From NCBI RefSeq assembly GCF_036898095.1, contig NC_090768.1, positions 43,104,260 through 43,168,259 on the forward strand: a DNA stretch of 64,000 nucleotides. Direction: 5' to 3'. The position numbers were made by a program, and so were the translations under genes. The notes beneath the pieces are model-generated. The model saw nothing but the letters and a program-made list of their open reading frames with translations. It was not told where the DNA came from and ran no database searches. This document shows, one piece after another, positions 1 to 12,436 of this stretch (its first letter is position 1; each line of letters opens with the position of its first letter). The DNA is from Palaemon carinicauda (lineage: Eukaryota; Arthropoda; Malacostraca; Decapoda; Palaemonidae).

Positions 1-488
1 CCGGGGTTGTGGCATAATAACTTGTGTATCAATCTACTAGAATATGAACAACATTTCATTCTTTAAGTATGTTGTTTTCTTTTGGAAGACTGATTGTGCA
101 TTACTGTGTATACATCGTTTGCATTCATTTTGGTAGCTTTGTGTTTTCTATGATGTAATCATTAACTAACTTTTATAACCAATTAAAACTTTTCCAATAT
201 TTATGCGTAAGTTCGTTCCTGTATATTTTTTTACGAGAGCCATTTTTTTTTGTCTGAATATCATCTTTGTTTTCAAATATTGTAATTACCTATTAATGTG
301 AATCAAAACTTATTTACTAACGTAAATTTCTACTTTAGATATAGATTTTGTCAATAAATAATGTTAACGAATAGATATATCATGAAGTATCGTGATTGCA
401 AGTCTAAATTTAAAAATAACGCCTGTCAAAGTCAATGACAGGAGTTTGTTTACTGATGCACGCTGCAAGAATTCTTTAATTTTTCACA
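1..488. other. AT-rich flank, no gene seen
   Basis: This stretch is AT-rich, with stop codons in all frames. I see no coding exon, RNA gene or repeat terminus in it. It ends where the left terminus of DIRS-A begins. Confidence 0.6.
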
Positions 489-680
489 TTTGTTCCGTAA
501 CTGAAATACAAACCACGCTATTTACAAGGGGTAATTACTTCGGTGTAGCTGAATGACGAGCCATAAAAGTTTTAACGAGGTTTTACTACCCCGCCGCTAG
601 TTAGCGGGGGTTAGGGAGGGGTAGCTAGCTACCCCCCCCCCTCACACACACCGGTGAAAGGCTCACTTTACTTTTGGCTC
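489..680 (+). repeat. DIRS-A left inverted terminal repeat
   Basis: Positions 526-680 are inverted relative to 12232-12382, including the GTAGCTAGCTACC palindrome and the CACCGGTGAAAGGCTCAC block. The outermost 37 bases are instead complementary to the left arm of the ICR at 12092-12128, as expected for a DIRS element. Confidence 0.9.
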
Positions 681-789
681 GGGAAGAGTACAAACCTGTC
701 TGCGCTCTCCCTCGCTTTGACTGCCATAACTAATCTGTCATTTTGCTTTTTCTTTTTCGCAGTGTGATTGAAGTTGGCCTCTATTGGTA

Positions 790-3700
790 ATGCGTACTTG
801 CCCTGGACTTCCCGGCCGCCTTTGTGGGACCTTTATGTCGGCGGTCGACACGGATCCCCACACCTTGTGTCCTCACTGTAGGGGCCAACGGTGTGATAGT
901 GGTAACGTATGTATTGAATGTAGGGAGTGGTCTACTTCCCAGTGGGAGAGGTTTGCCCGGCGCTGTAAGAAGAAGGCCAAAAGGGATCTTTCTCCTTCAG
1001 AGGCTTCTCTGAAGAGAGAAAATTCCAGGACTTCTTCCGTTGCCCTTTCCTCCTCCGAAGCTCCCCCTCGAGCGGTCTCTTCCGAGAGGCCGGCGAGTGG
1101 TAGCGTAGACAGCTGTGCTGTTGACCGATCCCGGGGTGCGGGAGAGGTAGTTGCCTCCCATAGCGAGGCAGCTGCCCCTCCTCCCCCGGAGGAGGATTTT
1201 ATGTCTAATAACAATTTGTTACAGCTTTGGCTTCCTTGGGGCTGCAGGGTTCGTCCTCTAAGGAAGCCCTGTTTGACATGATCAAACTGGGTGCAGCCGT
1301 CAAACAATCGTCACCTACAGCGGAAATAGATCCTCTGTCTGTGGTTGACGTTGTGGTGACGGAGACATCCCGTGGGTCTAGCCAAACACCCGTTCCTGTG
1401 GCTGAGGTAGCTGAAGGCTTAGATTCTCCATCCGAACATCCTTCGAGGGAGGATCTAAGTCCCACGGTCTCTCCTGCCGGTGATTCTCCCTCTCGGGGGA
1501 GTTCACTAACAGAGACTCCTCTTCGGAGGCCCACCGATGGTCAGCTTGCTGATCCCACGGCCCCTCGTGGGCGTATAAGGCGGAAGGCTCGCCCTCCCCT
1601 TCGCCTAGAGGCCTTCCTTCCCCTTTCAAGGGTGTTAAGAGGCGCCTCTTCGGCTCGTCGTCACTACGGTCCTCTGCGGAGGAGACGACTCGCCGTTCTC
1701 CTGTCCTGCCAGCTATCAACCTAGACCTCTCCGGGAATCGTTTGCGATCCCCTTCGGATGATGGTCGTCCTTCGGGACATAGTGACCAGTCCCCCAGACC
1801 GTCCACGTCTAAAGTTCCTGATGCGCGTGACGCGCCACCTGATACTGCCATTGCGCAGTCTCCAGGCCCTTCGGGGCTGAAGGGTCTTGAGCGCAAAACC
1901 GCGCCTCTCGCCCTCAAGCGTCAGGATCCTCCTGTGCGCTCTCCTGTTGCTGTTGCTGCTGTACCTGCCGCTGTTCCTGACTTAGCGCCACGGCTCTCAC
2001 CATTACGTGTTCGCGCCACCGTTCCTGCTACGCGCCAGGGTCCCCCTGCGCACCCACGCCCTTTGGCGCCCCGCTGCCCTCCAGCCGTTCCTGATATAGC
2101 GCGCCAGCGCTCATCTGCGCATACGCGCCCACCAGCAGTTCCTGACACGGCGCTCCAGCGCTCACCTGCGCATACGCGTCCACCGGTGCCTCAGCGGCCA
2201 CCTGCGTTAACACGCCCACCAGAAGTTCCTGATACGGCGCTCCAGCGCTCACCTGCGCATACGCGTCCACCGGCGCTCCGGCGTCCACCGGCGCTCCGGG
2301 GTCCACCGGCGCTCCGGCGTCCACCGGCGCTCCGGCGTCCACCAGTTCCTGCTTCATCGCGCGCGGTCCAGGAGGGCCCGCCGCTGGCGCACAGGCGCCC
2401 ACAGGCCCCTCCAGACTCGTCGCGCCCGTCTGGGGAGACGCACGATACTCGCCCACGCGCGGTTCCAGCTCCAGCGCTCACGCGCTCACCAACGCACCAA
2501 CGCGCTTCGACATCTCAGCGTGTCGCCCAGGAGGCTCCCAAGTTAGCGCACAGGCGCTCACGGCCGCCTCTGGGCTCTCCCTCCAGACCGCCCGAGCTTG
2601 CATATGAAGCAACCGCGCACGACGTGCCGGTTACATGCCCTGTTCCTGCTGCACGCCCCGTTCCTGTCTTCAAGGCGCCCAAGGTAACCCTCCAGCGCAG
2701 ACCTGAGCGCCCTCATCCAGCCGCGCGGCCGACGCACCCACAGGCGAGCATGCCGGTCCTATCGGACCAGCGCCAACACACCAACGCGCCATCCCGGTCG
2801 CTCGCGACCCTGCTTCAGAGCTTACGTGCCCTCGCCCGGTTCTTCCGGACACGCACTCAGGCGCCCCCTTTATCTTGCGCCCTTCGGGGCCGCATCAGGT
2901 CGCTGCGCGCCCGCGTGTTCGGCCACCCCCTGTGCCGGCTGTTGCGCGCCACACGCCCTCGCCATCGCCTACGTGCTCTCGCGACCATGCGCCTGCTCCA
3001 ACCGCTGCGCGCCCACGCGCCCGCTCTGTCACCAGCACGCCATCGCTCCATCGCTCCTGTTTCCTCGCCTGCGCGCCATCGCGCCCACCCCCGCCCACGC
3101 GGACGCGCGTGCGTGAGATTCCAGTATCGCACCAGCCATTCACGCGCTACCCTGACCAGGGCCCGTCACACGAGCCCCAGCGCGAGCGCCGCCAGGCGGA
3201 CAGTTCATCGTCTCGTTCCCCTCCCCGCAAGCGCAGACCAGCGCGCTCGCCGGAGGAGGGGCGCTTCCCGGACGGGTCTAGGGATTCTTTCCTTTCAGCC
3301 CCACAGGCGAACTCTCGTTTGTCGACTCCTCCTAGGGATCCCTCGATCCCCTTCCCTCCAGAGGGAGTGTCTGTCAGCGCGACTGTCAGCCAGCAGCCCT
3401 GGTCTGGCACCCTAGTCAGAGCCCTTGTGCAGGCTATCAAGCCCGCTCTCTCTGACTCGGGCCACAAACCAGCAGCAGCTTCCTCCCCCCTGAAGAGGAA
3501 GAGAGGAGTCTCTCCCGTGGAACCTCCTCCGAGGCCTATTCTGTCTCCTCGCAGATCATTGCACAAGGCTCCTTCTCCCCCCCAGACCTTCTCTCCCTCC
3601 CCTGCGGAGGAGGATTACCCCTCCTCAGGAGAGTCGGATGAGCCGGACCATTCCCCCATTGCACCAATGGGGGAAGCTCCGCCTATTCCTGAAAGGTCTT

Positions 3701-4836
3701 CTCGTCCAGAGGTGGAGAAGAGCCTTCCCCCTTCGCTGCTCGAGTCCTGTATCCCGCCCAGGAGGGAGCCTAAGGACTCGAAGACGATCCCCAAATCGTC
3801 AGCGAGGATCAGGCAGGAACCGTTTAGAGCCGTCGAGGATGTCCACGTGTCCCCCCAGGAAGAGCCACTGGGGACGGGAGACTTCGCTGCCAGTCCTTCG
3901 GGAGGAGAGCACCAGGAGTCAGAACACGCTTTCTGGCAAGTCCTGACCCTCATGAGGAACCTCAATGGGATCCCGGACCCGGAGGTCCCACCTCCTGAAG
4001 GTAAGGACACGGTCTTGGACCGCGTCTATGGCACCCAGAAACCCTCTAGGGCCAGTGCAGCTTTGCCCTGGTCGCAGGGGATGAAGAGTGGCAGGGTCAA
4101 GGTCGAGGGCCAGCTCTCTGAGCTTGCCTCCTCCAACAGATCGAGTGCTGGTAACAAGCTCCTCCCGCCTCCTCGAGTCCATCAGAGGAGGTACTTCGAG
4201 ATCCTCGAGGAGTCTTGTCTGAGTCTTCCTTTACATCACTCCGTGGAAGAACTCACAGGGGGAGTCCCTCTTGACAGACTTTCCAACCGGCACGTGTCCT
4301 TCTCAGCCACTGAGATCCTAAGCCAGGAGAAGGTCGCCAAGTGGCTCGACATCTGGCTGGGGTCCGAGGACCTCTCCAAAGAAAGCACCAGGAAAGCGCT
4401 GGAGACTTTCCTTCTCTCGGGCACACGGACCATTGAGTTTCTGGCCCACCAAGTTTCGAGCTTGTGGGCCAATACGATCCTCAAGCGTCGGGACGCTGTG
4501 GCCGGGAGGTTCCATCATAAGGTCCCCAGTGCAGAGACTAGCAGGCTCAGACACTCTTCCGTCCTCGGTAAGAGCCTGTTTGAACCTAAGGACGTGGAGC
4601 TTGCCGCCGAGAGGTGGAGGAAATCCAACCAGGATTCCCTCATCCACAGGGCCCTGACATCGAGGCTCTACAAACCTCCAGCGGTTCAGCAGCCCCGTCC
4701 AGCTAAGGACACAAAAAAGACGACCACAGCGAAGCCCAAGGTGTCTAAGCCCTTTCCTGCCAAGAGCAGAAGGAGCAAGAAATCCTCCAGGGGAGGCAAG
4801 AACCCTAGAGGTACCAGCCGAGGCCAGAAACGCTAG
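790..4836 (+). pseudogene. DIRS-A gag-like ORF1 (frameshifted)
   Basis: ORF1 presumably encodes the nucleic-acid-binding structural protein of the particle. I start it at ATG 790; an in-frame upstream extension has no ATG. The N-terminus has the DIRS cysteine cluster DPHxxC-x2-C-R-G-x2-C-x5-C-x2-C (about residues 22-45). The middle is Pro/Arg-rich and repetitive. The C-terminal part (frame of 2875-4836) is Ser/Arg-rich and ends in a basic RGG-like tail. Reading moves between frames near 1225, 1585 and about 2850, so at least three indels have broken it. Homology of the middle part is not recognisable; the assignment rests on position and on the cysteine motif shared with elements B, C and E. 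Confidence 0.8.
2088..2345 (+). repeat. Minisatellite inside DIRS-A gag
   Basis: An 18-bp unit (GCGTCCACCGGCGCTCCG) is repeated about 4.5 times at 2263-2344. Just upstream, related 45- and 90-bp units beginning GTTCCTGA repeat at about 2088, 2133 and 2223. The 18-bp period keeps frame and encodes a six-residue RPPALR-type repeat. Confidence 0.85.
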
Positions 4837-4838
4837 GG

Positions 4839-6870
4839 TTGGCAATCCCCCTGCATGTCCTACAGAGTTGCGCGACAAGGTGGCAGCAACTCGGGGCGGA
4901 TGCCTGGACGATCTCCATGATCACTCTAGGTTATCGCGTCCCGTTCACAGCCTCCAGTGTCGTTGAGCTCTTTTGCCATGGGATCGGCAAAAGGGCAAGC
5001 CCTCCGGGCAGAAGTCCAGACCATGTTGAAGAAGGACGCGCTCCAGGAGGTTGTAGACGGGTCCCCAGGCTTCTACAGTCGACTCTTTCTTGTGAGAAAG
5101 GCGTCTGGAGGCTGGAGACCAGTCATCGACCTCTCGACTCTGAACAGGTTTGTCAGACAGACTCCGTTCAGCATGGAGACGGCAGACACGGTCAGACTCG
5201 CGGTGAGACCTCTAGACTTCATGTGTACACTGGACCTGAAGGACGCGTACTTCCAGATCCCAATCCATTCGTCTTCAAGGAAGTACCTAAGATTCTGCCT
5301 AGACAACAAGATCTATCAGTTCAAGGTGCTGTGCTTCGGTCTCTCCACAGCCTCTCAGGTGTTCACCAGAGTTTTCACCATCATCTCTTCGTGGGCCCAC
5401 AGGATCGGCATCCGTCTCCTTCGTTATCTGGACGACTGGCTGATCCTAGCCGACTCGGAGGCAACCCTTCTTCGCCACCGAGACAAACTCCTCGAAGTTT
5501 GCCAGGATCTAGGGATCGTGGTGAATCTCAAGAAGTCCTCCCTGCAGCCCTCTCAGAAACTGGTATATCTAGGCATGGTCATAGACACCAATCTCCACAA
5601 AGCCTTCCCATCAGACGAAAGGATAGCAAGGCTGAGGAAGGTCGCGAGACCTTTCCTCAATTGAGAAGAACTCCCAGCCCAATCGTGGCTTCGTCTCCTC
5701 GGCCACCTCTCCTCACTGACCCATCTCGTTTCCAACAGTCGCCTCAGGATGAGATCCCTCCAGTGGCGACTCAAGTCCCGGTGGAGTCAAGGCCACGACT
5801 CCCCGGACACCATGATCCCTATGGGACCTGCGGAACGGGCGGACCTCCAGTAGTGGGTGGCAGACGAGAACCTACGAAAGGGAGTGAATCTTCTCGTCCC
5901 TTCCCCGGATTTGATGCTGTTCTCGGACGCATCAAACAAAGGGTGGGGGGCCCACGTTCTGAGCCACAGGACCTCAGGCCTGTGGTCAGAATCAGAAAAG
6001 TACCTGCACATAAACCTGCTAGAAATGAAGGCCGTGTTTCTGGCATTTCAGAAGTTCCACCAAGTCCTGGCGGGCCACTCTGTGGTGGTGATGAGCAACA
6101 ACACCACAGTGGTGGCTTATATCAACAAGCAGGGAGGTACCTTTTCAGAACAGCTATCCCATCTTGCAGTAGAGATCCTGAGATGGTCCGAAGTCCACTC
6201 GATCTCGCTAGCGGCTCGCTTCATTCCAGGCAAAAGGAATGTGCTCGCCAACAGTCTGAGCAGAGCGACTCAGATAGTGAGTACCGAGTGGTCTTTGGAT
6301 CCTCAGATAGCCAACAAAGTCCTGACTTTTTGGGGTTCCCCGACAGTGGATCTGTTCGCTACGGCGCTGAACACCAAGCTCCCGCTGTACTGCTCCCCAG
6401 TCCCGGACCCCAAGGCTCTCTGGCAGGATGCCTTCCAACAACGGTGGGACAACGTCGATGTGTACGCCTTTCCCCTGTTCTGTCTGATGAGGAGGGTACT
6501 CAATAAGACCAGAGCATCGGTCAATCTCTCAATGACCCTGATAGCTCCGCTATGGCATCATGCAGAGTGGTTCCCGGACCTTCTGCAGCTCCTCACGGAG
6601 ATCCCGAGGGAACTCCCTCCATGTCACGAGCTACTCAAACAACCACACTCCAACATCTACCACAAAGCCGTAGCTTCGCTTCGACTTCACGCCTGGAGAC
6701 TATCCAGCATCTCCTCACAGAGAGAGGATTTTCCCAGCAAGTTGCGAACAGGATGTCTGGCCACCTGCGCAAGTCATCCGCAGGGGTCTACCAGGCGAAG
6801 TGGCGAGTTTTCTGTGGTTGGTGTCGTGGAAGGGGTATCTCTTCCCTCGATGCCACTCTACCAGCAATAG
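4839..6870 (+). pseudogene. DIRS-A pol: RT, RNase H and Dam-like domain
   Basis: This reverse-transcribes the element RNA. The pre-RT segment is read in one frame up to about 4950, then the frame shifts and RT continues from 4957. RT motifs visible are GGWRPVIDLSTLN, LDLKDAYFQIPI, FGLSTASQVF and the catalytic YLDDWL near 5428. RNase H starts near 5917 with FSDASNKGWG and ends near RFIPGKRNVLANSLS. A DLFAT...YCSPVPDP...YAFPLF block (about 6345-6490) matches the Dam-methylase-like region of DIRS elements. In-frame stops lie at 5662 (TGA) and about 5851 (TAG). The 3' end overlaps the recombinase frame by about 320 nt. Confidence 0.9.
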
Positions 6871-7764
6871 AGGAGTTCCTCGTTTATCTGCGGGAGGAAA
6901 TGCGCCTTTCAGTCTCGGCAGTGAAAGGCTATCGCTCAGCCTTAAGTCTTGCCTTCAGGCTTAAAGGAATGGACATTTCCTCCTTGCTGGAACTTTCTCT
7001 TCTCATACGGAGTTACGAACTTACCTGCCCTCAGTTGGAAGTGAGACCTCCTCCATGGAACATGGTTCGAGTTCTCAGGTCTCTCAAGAGACGTCCCTAC
7101 GAACAATTACGCCAGGCTTCTGATCGCCACCTTACCTGGAAGACAGTTTTCCTGCTAGCTTTGGCCTCGGCCAAGCGAGTCAGTGAACTTCATGGTCTCT
7201 CGTACGACGTCGCCCATTCAAGGGGATGGGGGGGAGGTAGCGTTCAGCTTCGTCCCTGAGTTTGTTGCCAAGACTCAGAACCCGGGAGTGCCGAACCCAA
7301 GGTTCGACTCCTTCTGGGTCTCGAGTCTCCGTTCTGTAACAGATGACCCAGACCATCTCCTACTGTGCCCAGTCAGGAGCCTGAGGTTGTATCTTAAAAG
7401 AACAGCTGCAGTTAAAAGAAAAGCTGCAGTTCGCCCCCAGGTGCGAGCTTTGTTCGTGATCACCGGGGAGACGAAGAGAAGGGTCACCAGAGCCAGAAAT
7501 ACTATCTCGGACTGGATTCACAAGGTAATTCATCTGGCCTTGAATCTTGACCCTCCTCCGTCACGTTGCCCTAGAGCGCATGACGTCAGGGGCGTAGCTA
7601 CGTCCCTGGCCTTCAAGAAGAACTTTTCAATGACGCAGGTCCTTCAAGCTGGGGTGTGGAAGCGTCAGACCACCTTCACGGCCCACTACCTGCAAGACGT
7701 GACACACAGGAGGCTCGATACGTTTTCTATCGGCCCTGTGGTGGCTGCACAACAGCTGGTCTAA
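6552..7764 (+). pseudogene. DIRS-A tyrosine recombinase (frameshifted)
   Basis: DIRS elements integrate with a tyrosine recombinase instead of a DDE integrase. The core-binding domain (about 6740-6960, with YxxKWRxFxxWC and KGYRSALS) precedes the catalytic domain. Catalytic residues seen are Arg in AKRVSELHG (about 7172), His-x-x-Arg in AHDVRG (about 7580), a Trp in GVWKRQ (about 7655) and the nucleophile Tyr in AHYLQD (about 7688). The frame breaks at a run of G residues near 7230, so the two halves lie in different frames (to 7259, then on to 7764). The start ATG 6552 lies inside the pol frame. Confidence 0.9.
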
Positions 7765-8090
7765 CCTCAGGCTCCTTATTGGACAAGTAGCAGAAGGTTG
7801 AGGGCATTGTTACCCGGTTTTAGTCTGCGTGAATGAAAAGATCTGCCTGGCCCTTATTCTTTTCTTCATCCTCTCCTCCCTTGCAGAAAGCAGCATCCTG
7901 GGTTCCTTGCACAGCTGACTTCTAACCTCTGCAGGTAAGCCATGCTTCCTTGTGCTCCTAGTATTAAGTTGTAATACTGTCATGTCCCCATACCCTGACG
8001 AGGTGGTATTGGGAGAGTCCTAGCCCAGATTTCCATCTGAAGAACTCCAGGTCAACTTCCTAGGACGAGTCACTTCTCACCCTCACACAC

Positions 8091-11000
8091 TGCTTTTGCA
8101 ATGGAATTGTCAGGGTTTGAGGGCCAAATATGAAGAACTTAAGCTCTTAATTCATGAGCATTCCCCCATAATTGTATGTCTCCAGGAGAGCAAGCTTGAT
8201 GCTAATACCCCTTGTCCTCGCGAATATATTAGTTATAGGACACCTTATGATCACGGAGTAGGGAGCCATGGCGGAAGTCTCATGTACATTCGTCGAGATG
8301 TTCCCCAAATACCTATATCTATACGTACAACCCTGCAGGCAGTTGTTGAACAAATTGATATAGGGAGAAAATATACAATATGCTCTTTGTACTTACCTCC
8401 AAATGATAATATTTTATATGATGATTTAGCAGAGGTCATTCAACAACTCCCTCAACCTTTTCTCTTACTGGGAGATATGAATGGTAGACATCCTTTATGG
8501 GGTGATGTTTTGGCCAACACAAGAGGCAATATTATCTCATCAATTGTGGAGAATGAGGATGTGGGACTCCTTAATACAGGAGAGCCCACACACTTCCATG
8601 TTCAGACAGGTACTTTGTCATGCATTGACCTTTCAATTGCAAGCTCTAACTGCCTTCTTGATTTTGATTGGAGGACATTAGATGATTGGCATACTAGTGA
8701 TCATGCACCAATCATTATAAACACCAACAAGGGTCCGCCTTTGCAAAGATCGCCACGTTGGAATCTAGACAAGGCTGACTGGGTTAAATTTTCTGAGCTA
8801 AGTGAAATCGAAGGGAGAGCAGAACAGTTTGAAAGTGTTGATGATGCCATAGACCTACTGAATGGAACTCTTCATACAGCAGGAGTCAATTCAATTCCCA
8901 AAACAACAGGGTTATTCAAACGACGACCAGTCCCGTGGTGGTCTTCAGAACTAACTGCCCTCCACAGAGCCACAAGAAGATCTCTAACACGATTGCGTAG
9001 ACGCAGAACTGATGAGAATTTAATTATGTACAAGAAATGTAGAGCACAGTTCCGTCGTGCCATGAAAGAAGCAAGGCGCCAGTCATGGATGTCTTTTGTT
9101 TCCTCCATTAACAGTAGAACACCACCATCTTCTGTGTGGAGGAAAGTAAAAAAGATAGCTGGCAAATTCACCCCCAACCCACCACCAGTGTTGAAGGTGA
9201 ATGGCCAGTATGTAACTGAAGCAAATGAAGTTAGCAATGCCCTGGCTAACCATTTTTCAAATGTATCCAGCAAGTGTGAAGGAGCCCCTGGTCACCAGTA
9301 TAGAAGCACTGAAGAAAAGAAAATTTTAAATTTTGCAACAAGAAGGGAAGAGTCGTATAATTCTCCTTTCACTGAAAGAGAATTTGATTCCGCACTTGCT
9401 CATTGCAATGATACAGCCCCTGGACCCGATGGAATTCCATATGTACATGTACATTTTAATACAAAGCTATTTATTTTAAGCATTATTAATAGAATATGGC
9501 ATGATCATAGTTACCCAAGTGTTTGGGAACTAGCCATTATTTTAGCCTTTTTAAAACCTGGTAAGGACAAGTTTTTAGCAGCAAACTATCGTCCTATTGC
9601 ATTGACATCTTGTTTATGTAAAATCATGGAGAAAATGGTCAATGCAAGGCTGATATGGTACCTTGAAAAGAAAGGTATTTTATCACCGATTCAATGTGGA
9701 TTCCGAAAAATGCACTCAACGACTGATGTGTTGATACGACTTGAGTCTTCTATTTGTGAAGCCTTTGCTTCCAAACAGCACCATGTTACAGTATTTTTTG
9801 ACCTTGAAAAGGCATATGATACCACATGGAGATATGGTATTCTTAAAACCATTCATGAATTGGGATTGAGAGGAGAGCTGCCACTATTTATTCAGGCATT
9901 TCTTTCACGTAGAGTTTTTCAAGTGAGAGTGGGGGAAACTCTATCAGAGAGTAAGTGCCAGGAAGAAGGAGTTCCTCAGGGTAGTGTGCTGAGTGTAACC
10001 CTTTTTGCACTAGCAATTAATGGGATATCCTCAGCCATTCCCCAGGATGTTCTCTCAACATTATTTGTGGATGATCTCTCAATATCATTTGGTGGCACTA
10101 GAATGGCAATGGTTGAGAGAAAAATCCAACTCTCTATTGATAAAATTATCCAGTGGGCTGACATGAATGGATTTAAGTTCTCGACAAGTAAAACTACCAT
10201 TGTCCATTTTTGTCGTATCCGGGGAGTACATCCAGACCCGGATATATACATTAAAGGTCAACGGATACCATGTGCAAGAGAAGCTAAATTTTTAGGTTTG
10301 ATATTTGATTGTAGGCTTACATGGGTTTCTCACTTAAAAGCATTAAAAGCTAAATGTGTTGAAGCTCTGAATATCTTAAAAGTATTGTCCCATACATCGT
10401 GGGGGGCAGACCGCAATACTATTTTAAAATTATACAAGGCCTTGATTTTTCCAAAATTAGTTATGGTTGTGAGGTATATTCTTCAGCCACCCCAAGCCGG
10501 TTAAAAATATTAGACTCGATACATCATGCAGGTATTAGATTGTCTACTGGAGCTTTTAAAACCTCGCCTATCCCAAGTCTCCTTGTTGATGCTGGAGAGT
10601 TACCTCTAGACCTTTACCGAATGTCTTCCATTCTTCGGTATTGGTTTAGATTGCAAAGACTCCCTAACTCTCTAGCCTTTCAGACTGCAAGCCTTGTAAG
10701 ACACGCATCATACTTTGAGTTGCACCCAAAATCTCCTCAACCTTATGGCTTTCGGGTGAAACGATTATTAAATAGTCTGGATATAATTAGAAATAAGGTA
10801 CTTCCATTCAAGGTATCATCAACGCCTCCATGGAAGTTACCAGAGATATCTTTTTGTAAATATTTTATTGGAGATAAGAAGAATATGTCAGACCTAGAAG
10901 CCAGGTCTCTTTTTAATGAACATGTTAAAGAACATAGAGGATCAACTTTTATCTATACTGATGGCTCCAAATCTGATGCTGGCGTTGGATTTGGAGTACA

Positions 11001-11775
11001 TAGTAGTGGTTTTAATTGTAGAGGTGCACTTCCTCTGACCGCTTCCATATTTACTGCCGAACTGTATGGCATATTAACTGCTATTGAGAAAATAGCATTG
11101 GAGAAGGAGGGTAATTTTACAGTTTTTAGTGATGCAAGGAGTGTCCTTCAAGCTATGGGAGTTTTTAATTCTAATAACCCTCTAGTTTTAAAGATTTTAG
11201 AATGGCTTTTTATTATTGGACGGAGAGGTATAACAGTTCAATTTTGTTGGGTTCCAGCACATGTAGGTGTGTCCGGGAATGAGAAGGCAGATTCACTGGC
11301 TAAGGAGGCTGCATCCGAGTTGCTGCCAAGAAGGTATCCCATTCCCTGTAATGATTTCTTACCTGACATCAAGAAATTGGTTTGCAATAAATGGCAACAG
11401 CAATGGGATAGTCAAGATGGCAATAAAATGCGAGAGATAACAAATGACATATCTCCTTGGAGGTATAATATGATGCCCCGAAAATGGGAGACGTCTCTTT
11501 GTCGTCTCCGTATTGGTCACACTCGGTTGACACACGAGTTTCTGCTGAAGGGCCAACACCAACCGTATTGTGACGACTGTTTAGTACCTCTAACAGTAAG
11601 GCATTTGTTGACCGAATGCCCCAATTATAACAACTTGCGGAATAGATATTTGTTTGAGGCTCGAGGTGAGGGTGGCAGGTTCATCCTTGCCAAGATTCTT
11701 GGAAATGATGTGTCCTACCATGCAAGTGGCATTTTTAGATTTATTTCAGAAGCAGGTCTTCTGAAAAATATTTAA
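8091..11775 (+). pseudogene. LINE endonuclease-RT-RNase H polyprotein (one frameshift)
   Basis: The endonuclease opens with LQWNCQGLRAKYEEL, followed by CLQESKL, GDMNGRHPLWG and SDHAPI (8096-8720), the EEP nuclease motifs. RT (about 9380-10320) has NYRPIALTS, FFDLEKAYDT, GVPQGSVLS and the catalytic FVDD near 10066. RNase H (about 10950-11310) has YTDGSKSDAGVG, an AELYGI Glu and WVPAHVGVSGNEKADSLAKE. A single-base indel near 10460 moves the frame between the two halves (stop at 10504). There is no ATG at the 5' end because of the truncation. C-terminal Cys/His residues CDDC...HLLTEC are present (about 11565-11625). Confidence 0.92.
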
Positions 11776-11928
11776 CTTTTATGACATTAAATTTTTATGA
11801 TTTTAATTGAATACTCTTTTATTTTTTATTTCATTTTATTTTTTATCTTTGTATACATAAATTAAATGTTACTGGCGTCAATGACTTCAGGTGTCAGGAT
11901 GCCTGAAAACTTAAAATCAATCAATCAA
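8091..11928 (+). mobile_element. I-group non-LTR retrotransposon, 5'-truncated
   Basis: A LINE with apurinic-like endonuclease, RT and RNase H, inserted in the 3' UTR of DIRS-A. The 3' end is an (AATC)n tail at about 11914-11932. An 8-bp match, TCACACAC, at 8083-8090 and 11929-11936 looks like the target-site duplication, although the second copy partly merges with the tail. ORF1 and the 5' UTR are missing: the element starts almost exactly at the first codons of the endonuclease. Presence of RNase H points to the I superfamily; the exact clade is uncertain. Confidence 0.88.
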
Positions 11929-12091
11929 TCACACACAGCTTACGTAGGCTGCAGCAGTCTCACAAATGCCAGCGAGGCGCAGGGACCCCTTACCCTTGAG
12001 TTCCTACGAACTCGGGTTTGGGGTCCCCAGGCAAGCCAAAGCCAGTATGGCAGGGTACTTACCACCCTTCCTAAGGGTTAAGTCACCCCAT

Positions 12092-12186
12092 GTAAATAGC
12101 GTGGTTTGTATTTCAGTTACGGAACAAATGACAAATTCGTAGATCATTTGTATTTTTCCTAACTATACAAACCTTAGCTATTTACA
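12092..12186 (+). repeat. DIRS-A internal complementary region (ICR)
   Basis: The left arm (12092-12128) is complementary to 489-525, the left terminus. The right arm (12129-12186) is complementary to the right terminus ending at 12436. Read on the other strand, the centre is the predicted circle junction, TTTGTCA|TTTGTTCC. In DIRS1-type elements the ICR is believed to template completion of both termini during reverse transcription. Confidence 0.9.
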
Positions 12187-12231
12187 CATATGTGCCCGCC
12201 AGCCCTGTCCCCCAAGATAAGTCCTACCTCT

Positions 12232-12436
12232 AAGTAAAGTGAGCCTTTCACCGGTGTGTGTAAGGGGGGGAGGTAGCTAGCTACCCCTCCCTACCCCCCG
12301 CTAACTAGCGGCGGGGTAATAAACCCTCGTTAAAACTTTTATGGCTCGTCATTCAGCTACGCCGAAGTAATTACCCCATGTAAATAGCTAAGGTTTGTAT
12401 AGTTAGGAAAAATACAAATTATCTACGAATTTGTCA
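12232..12436 (-). repeat. DIRS-A right inverted terminal repeat
   Basis: This is the inverted copy of the left ITR, with the GTAGCTAGCTACC palindrome at about 12270. The last ~54 bases match the right arm of the ICR. The flank after the element reads ATTTCAAC. Confidence 0.88.

Larger units (their letters stand above)
489..12436 (+). mobile_element. DIRS-A retrotransposon (DIRS1-like, degraded)
   Basis: Full-length DIRS-type element with ITRs, gag-like ORF1, RT/RNase H/methylase-like ORF2, tyrosine recombinase ORF3 and a 3' ICR. The left end begins TTTGTTCCG and the right end finishes AATTTGTCA. The ICR at 12092-12186 contains the complement of both ends joined head to tail, which fixes the boundaries without any target-site duplication. 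Roughly eight mismatches separate the two ITRs over about 150 bases. The reading frames carry several frameshifts and stops, so this is an old, inactive copy. It is GC-rich compared with the other DIRS copies here. An I-group LINE is inserted at 8091-11928. Gaps such as 7765-8090 and 11937-12091 are its 3' UTR. Confidence 0.93.

Noticed and set aside
873..3143. Several long open frames on the minus strand across DIRS-A gag
   Set aside because: They are mirror images of a GC-rich, Pro/Arg repeat region with few stops in any frame, and they show no domain.
489..12436. LTR retrotransposon or endogenous retrovirus
   Set aside because: The terminal repeats are inverted, there is no protease or DDE integrase, and a tyrosine recombinase plus ICR are present.
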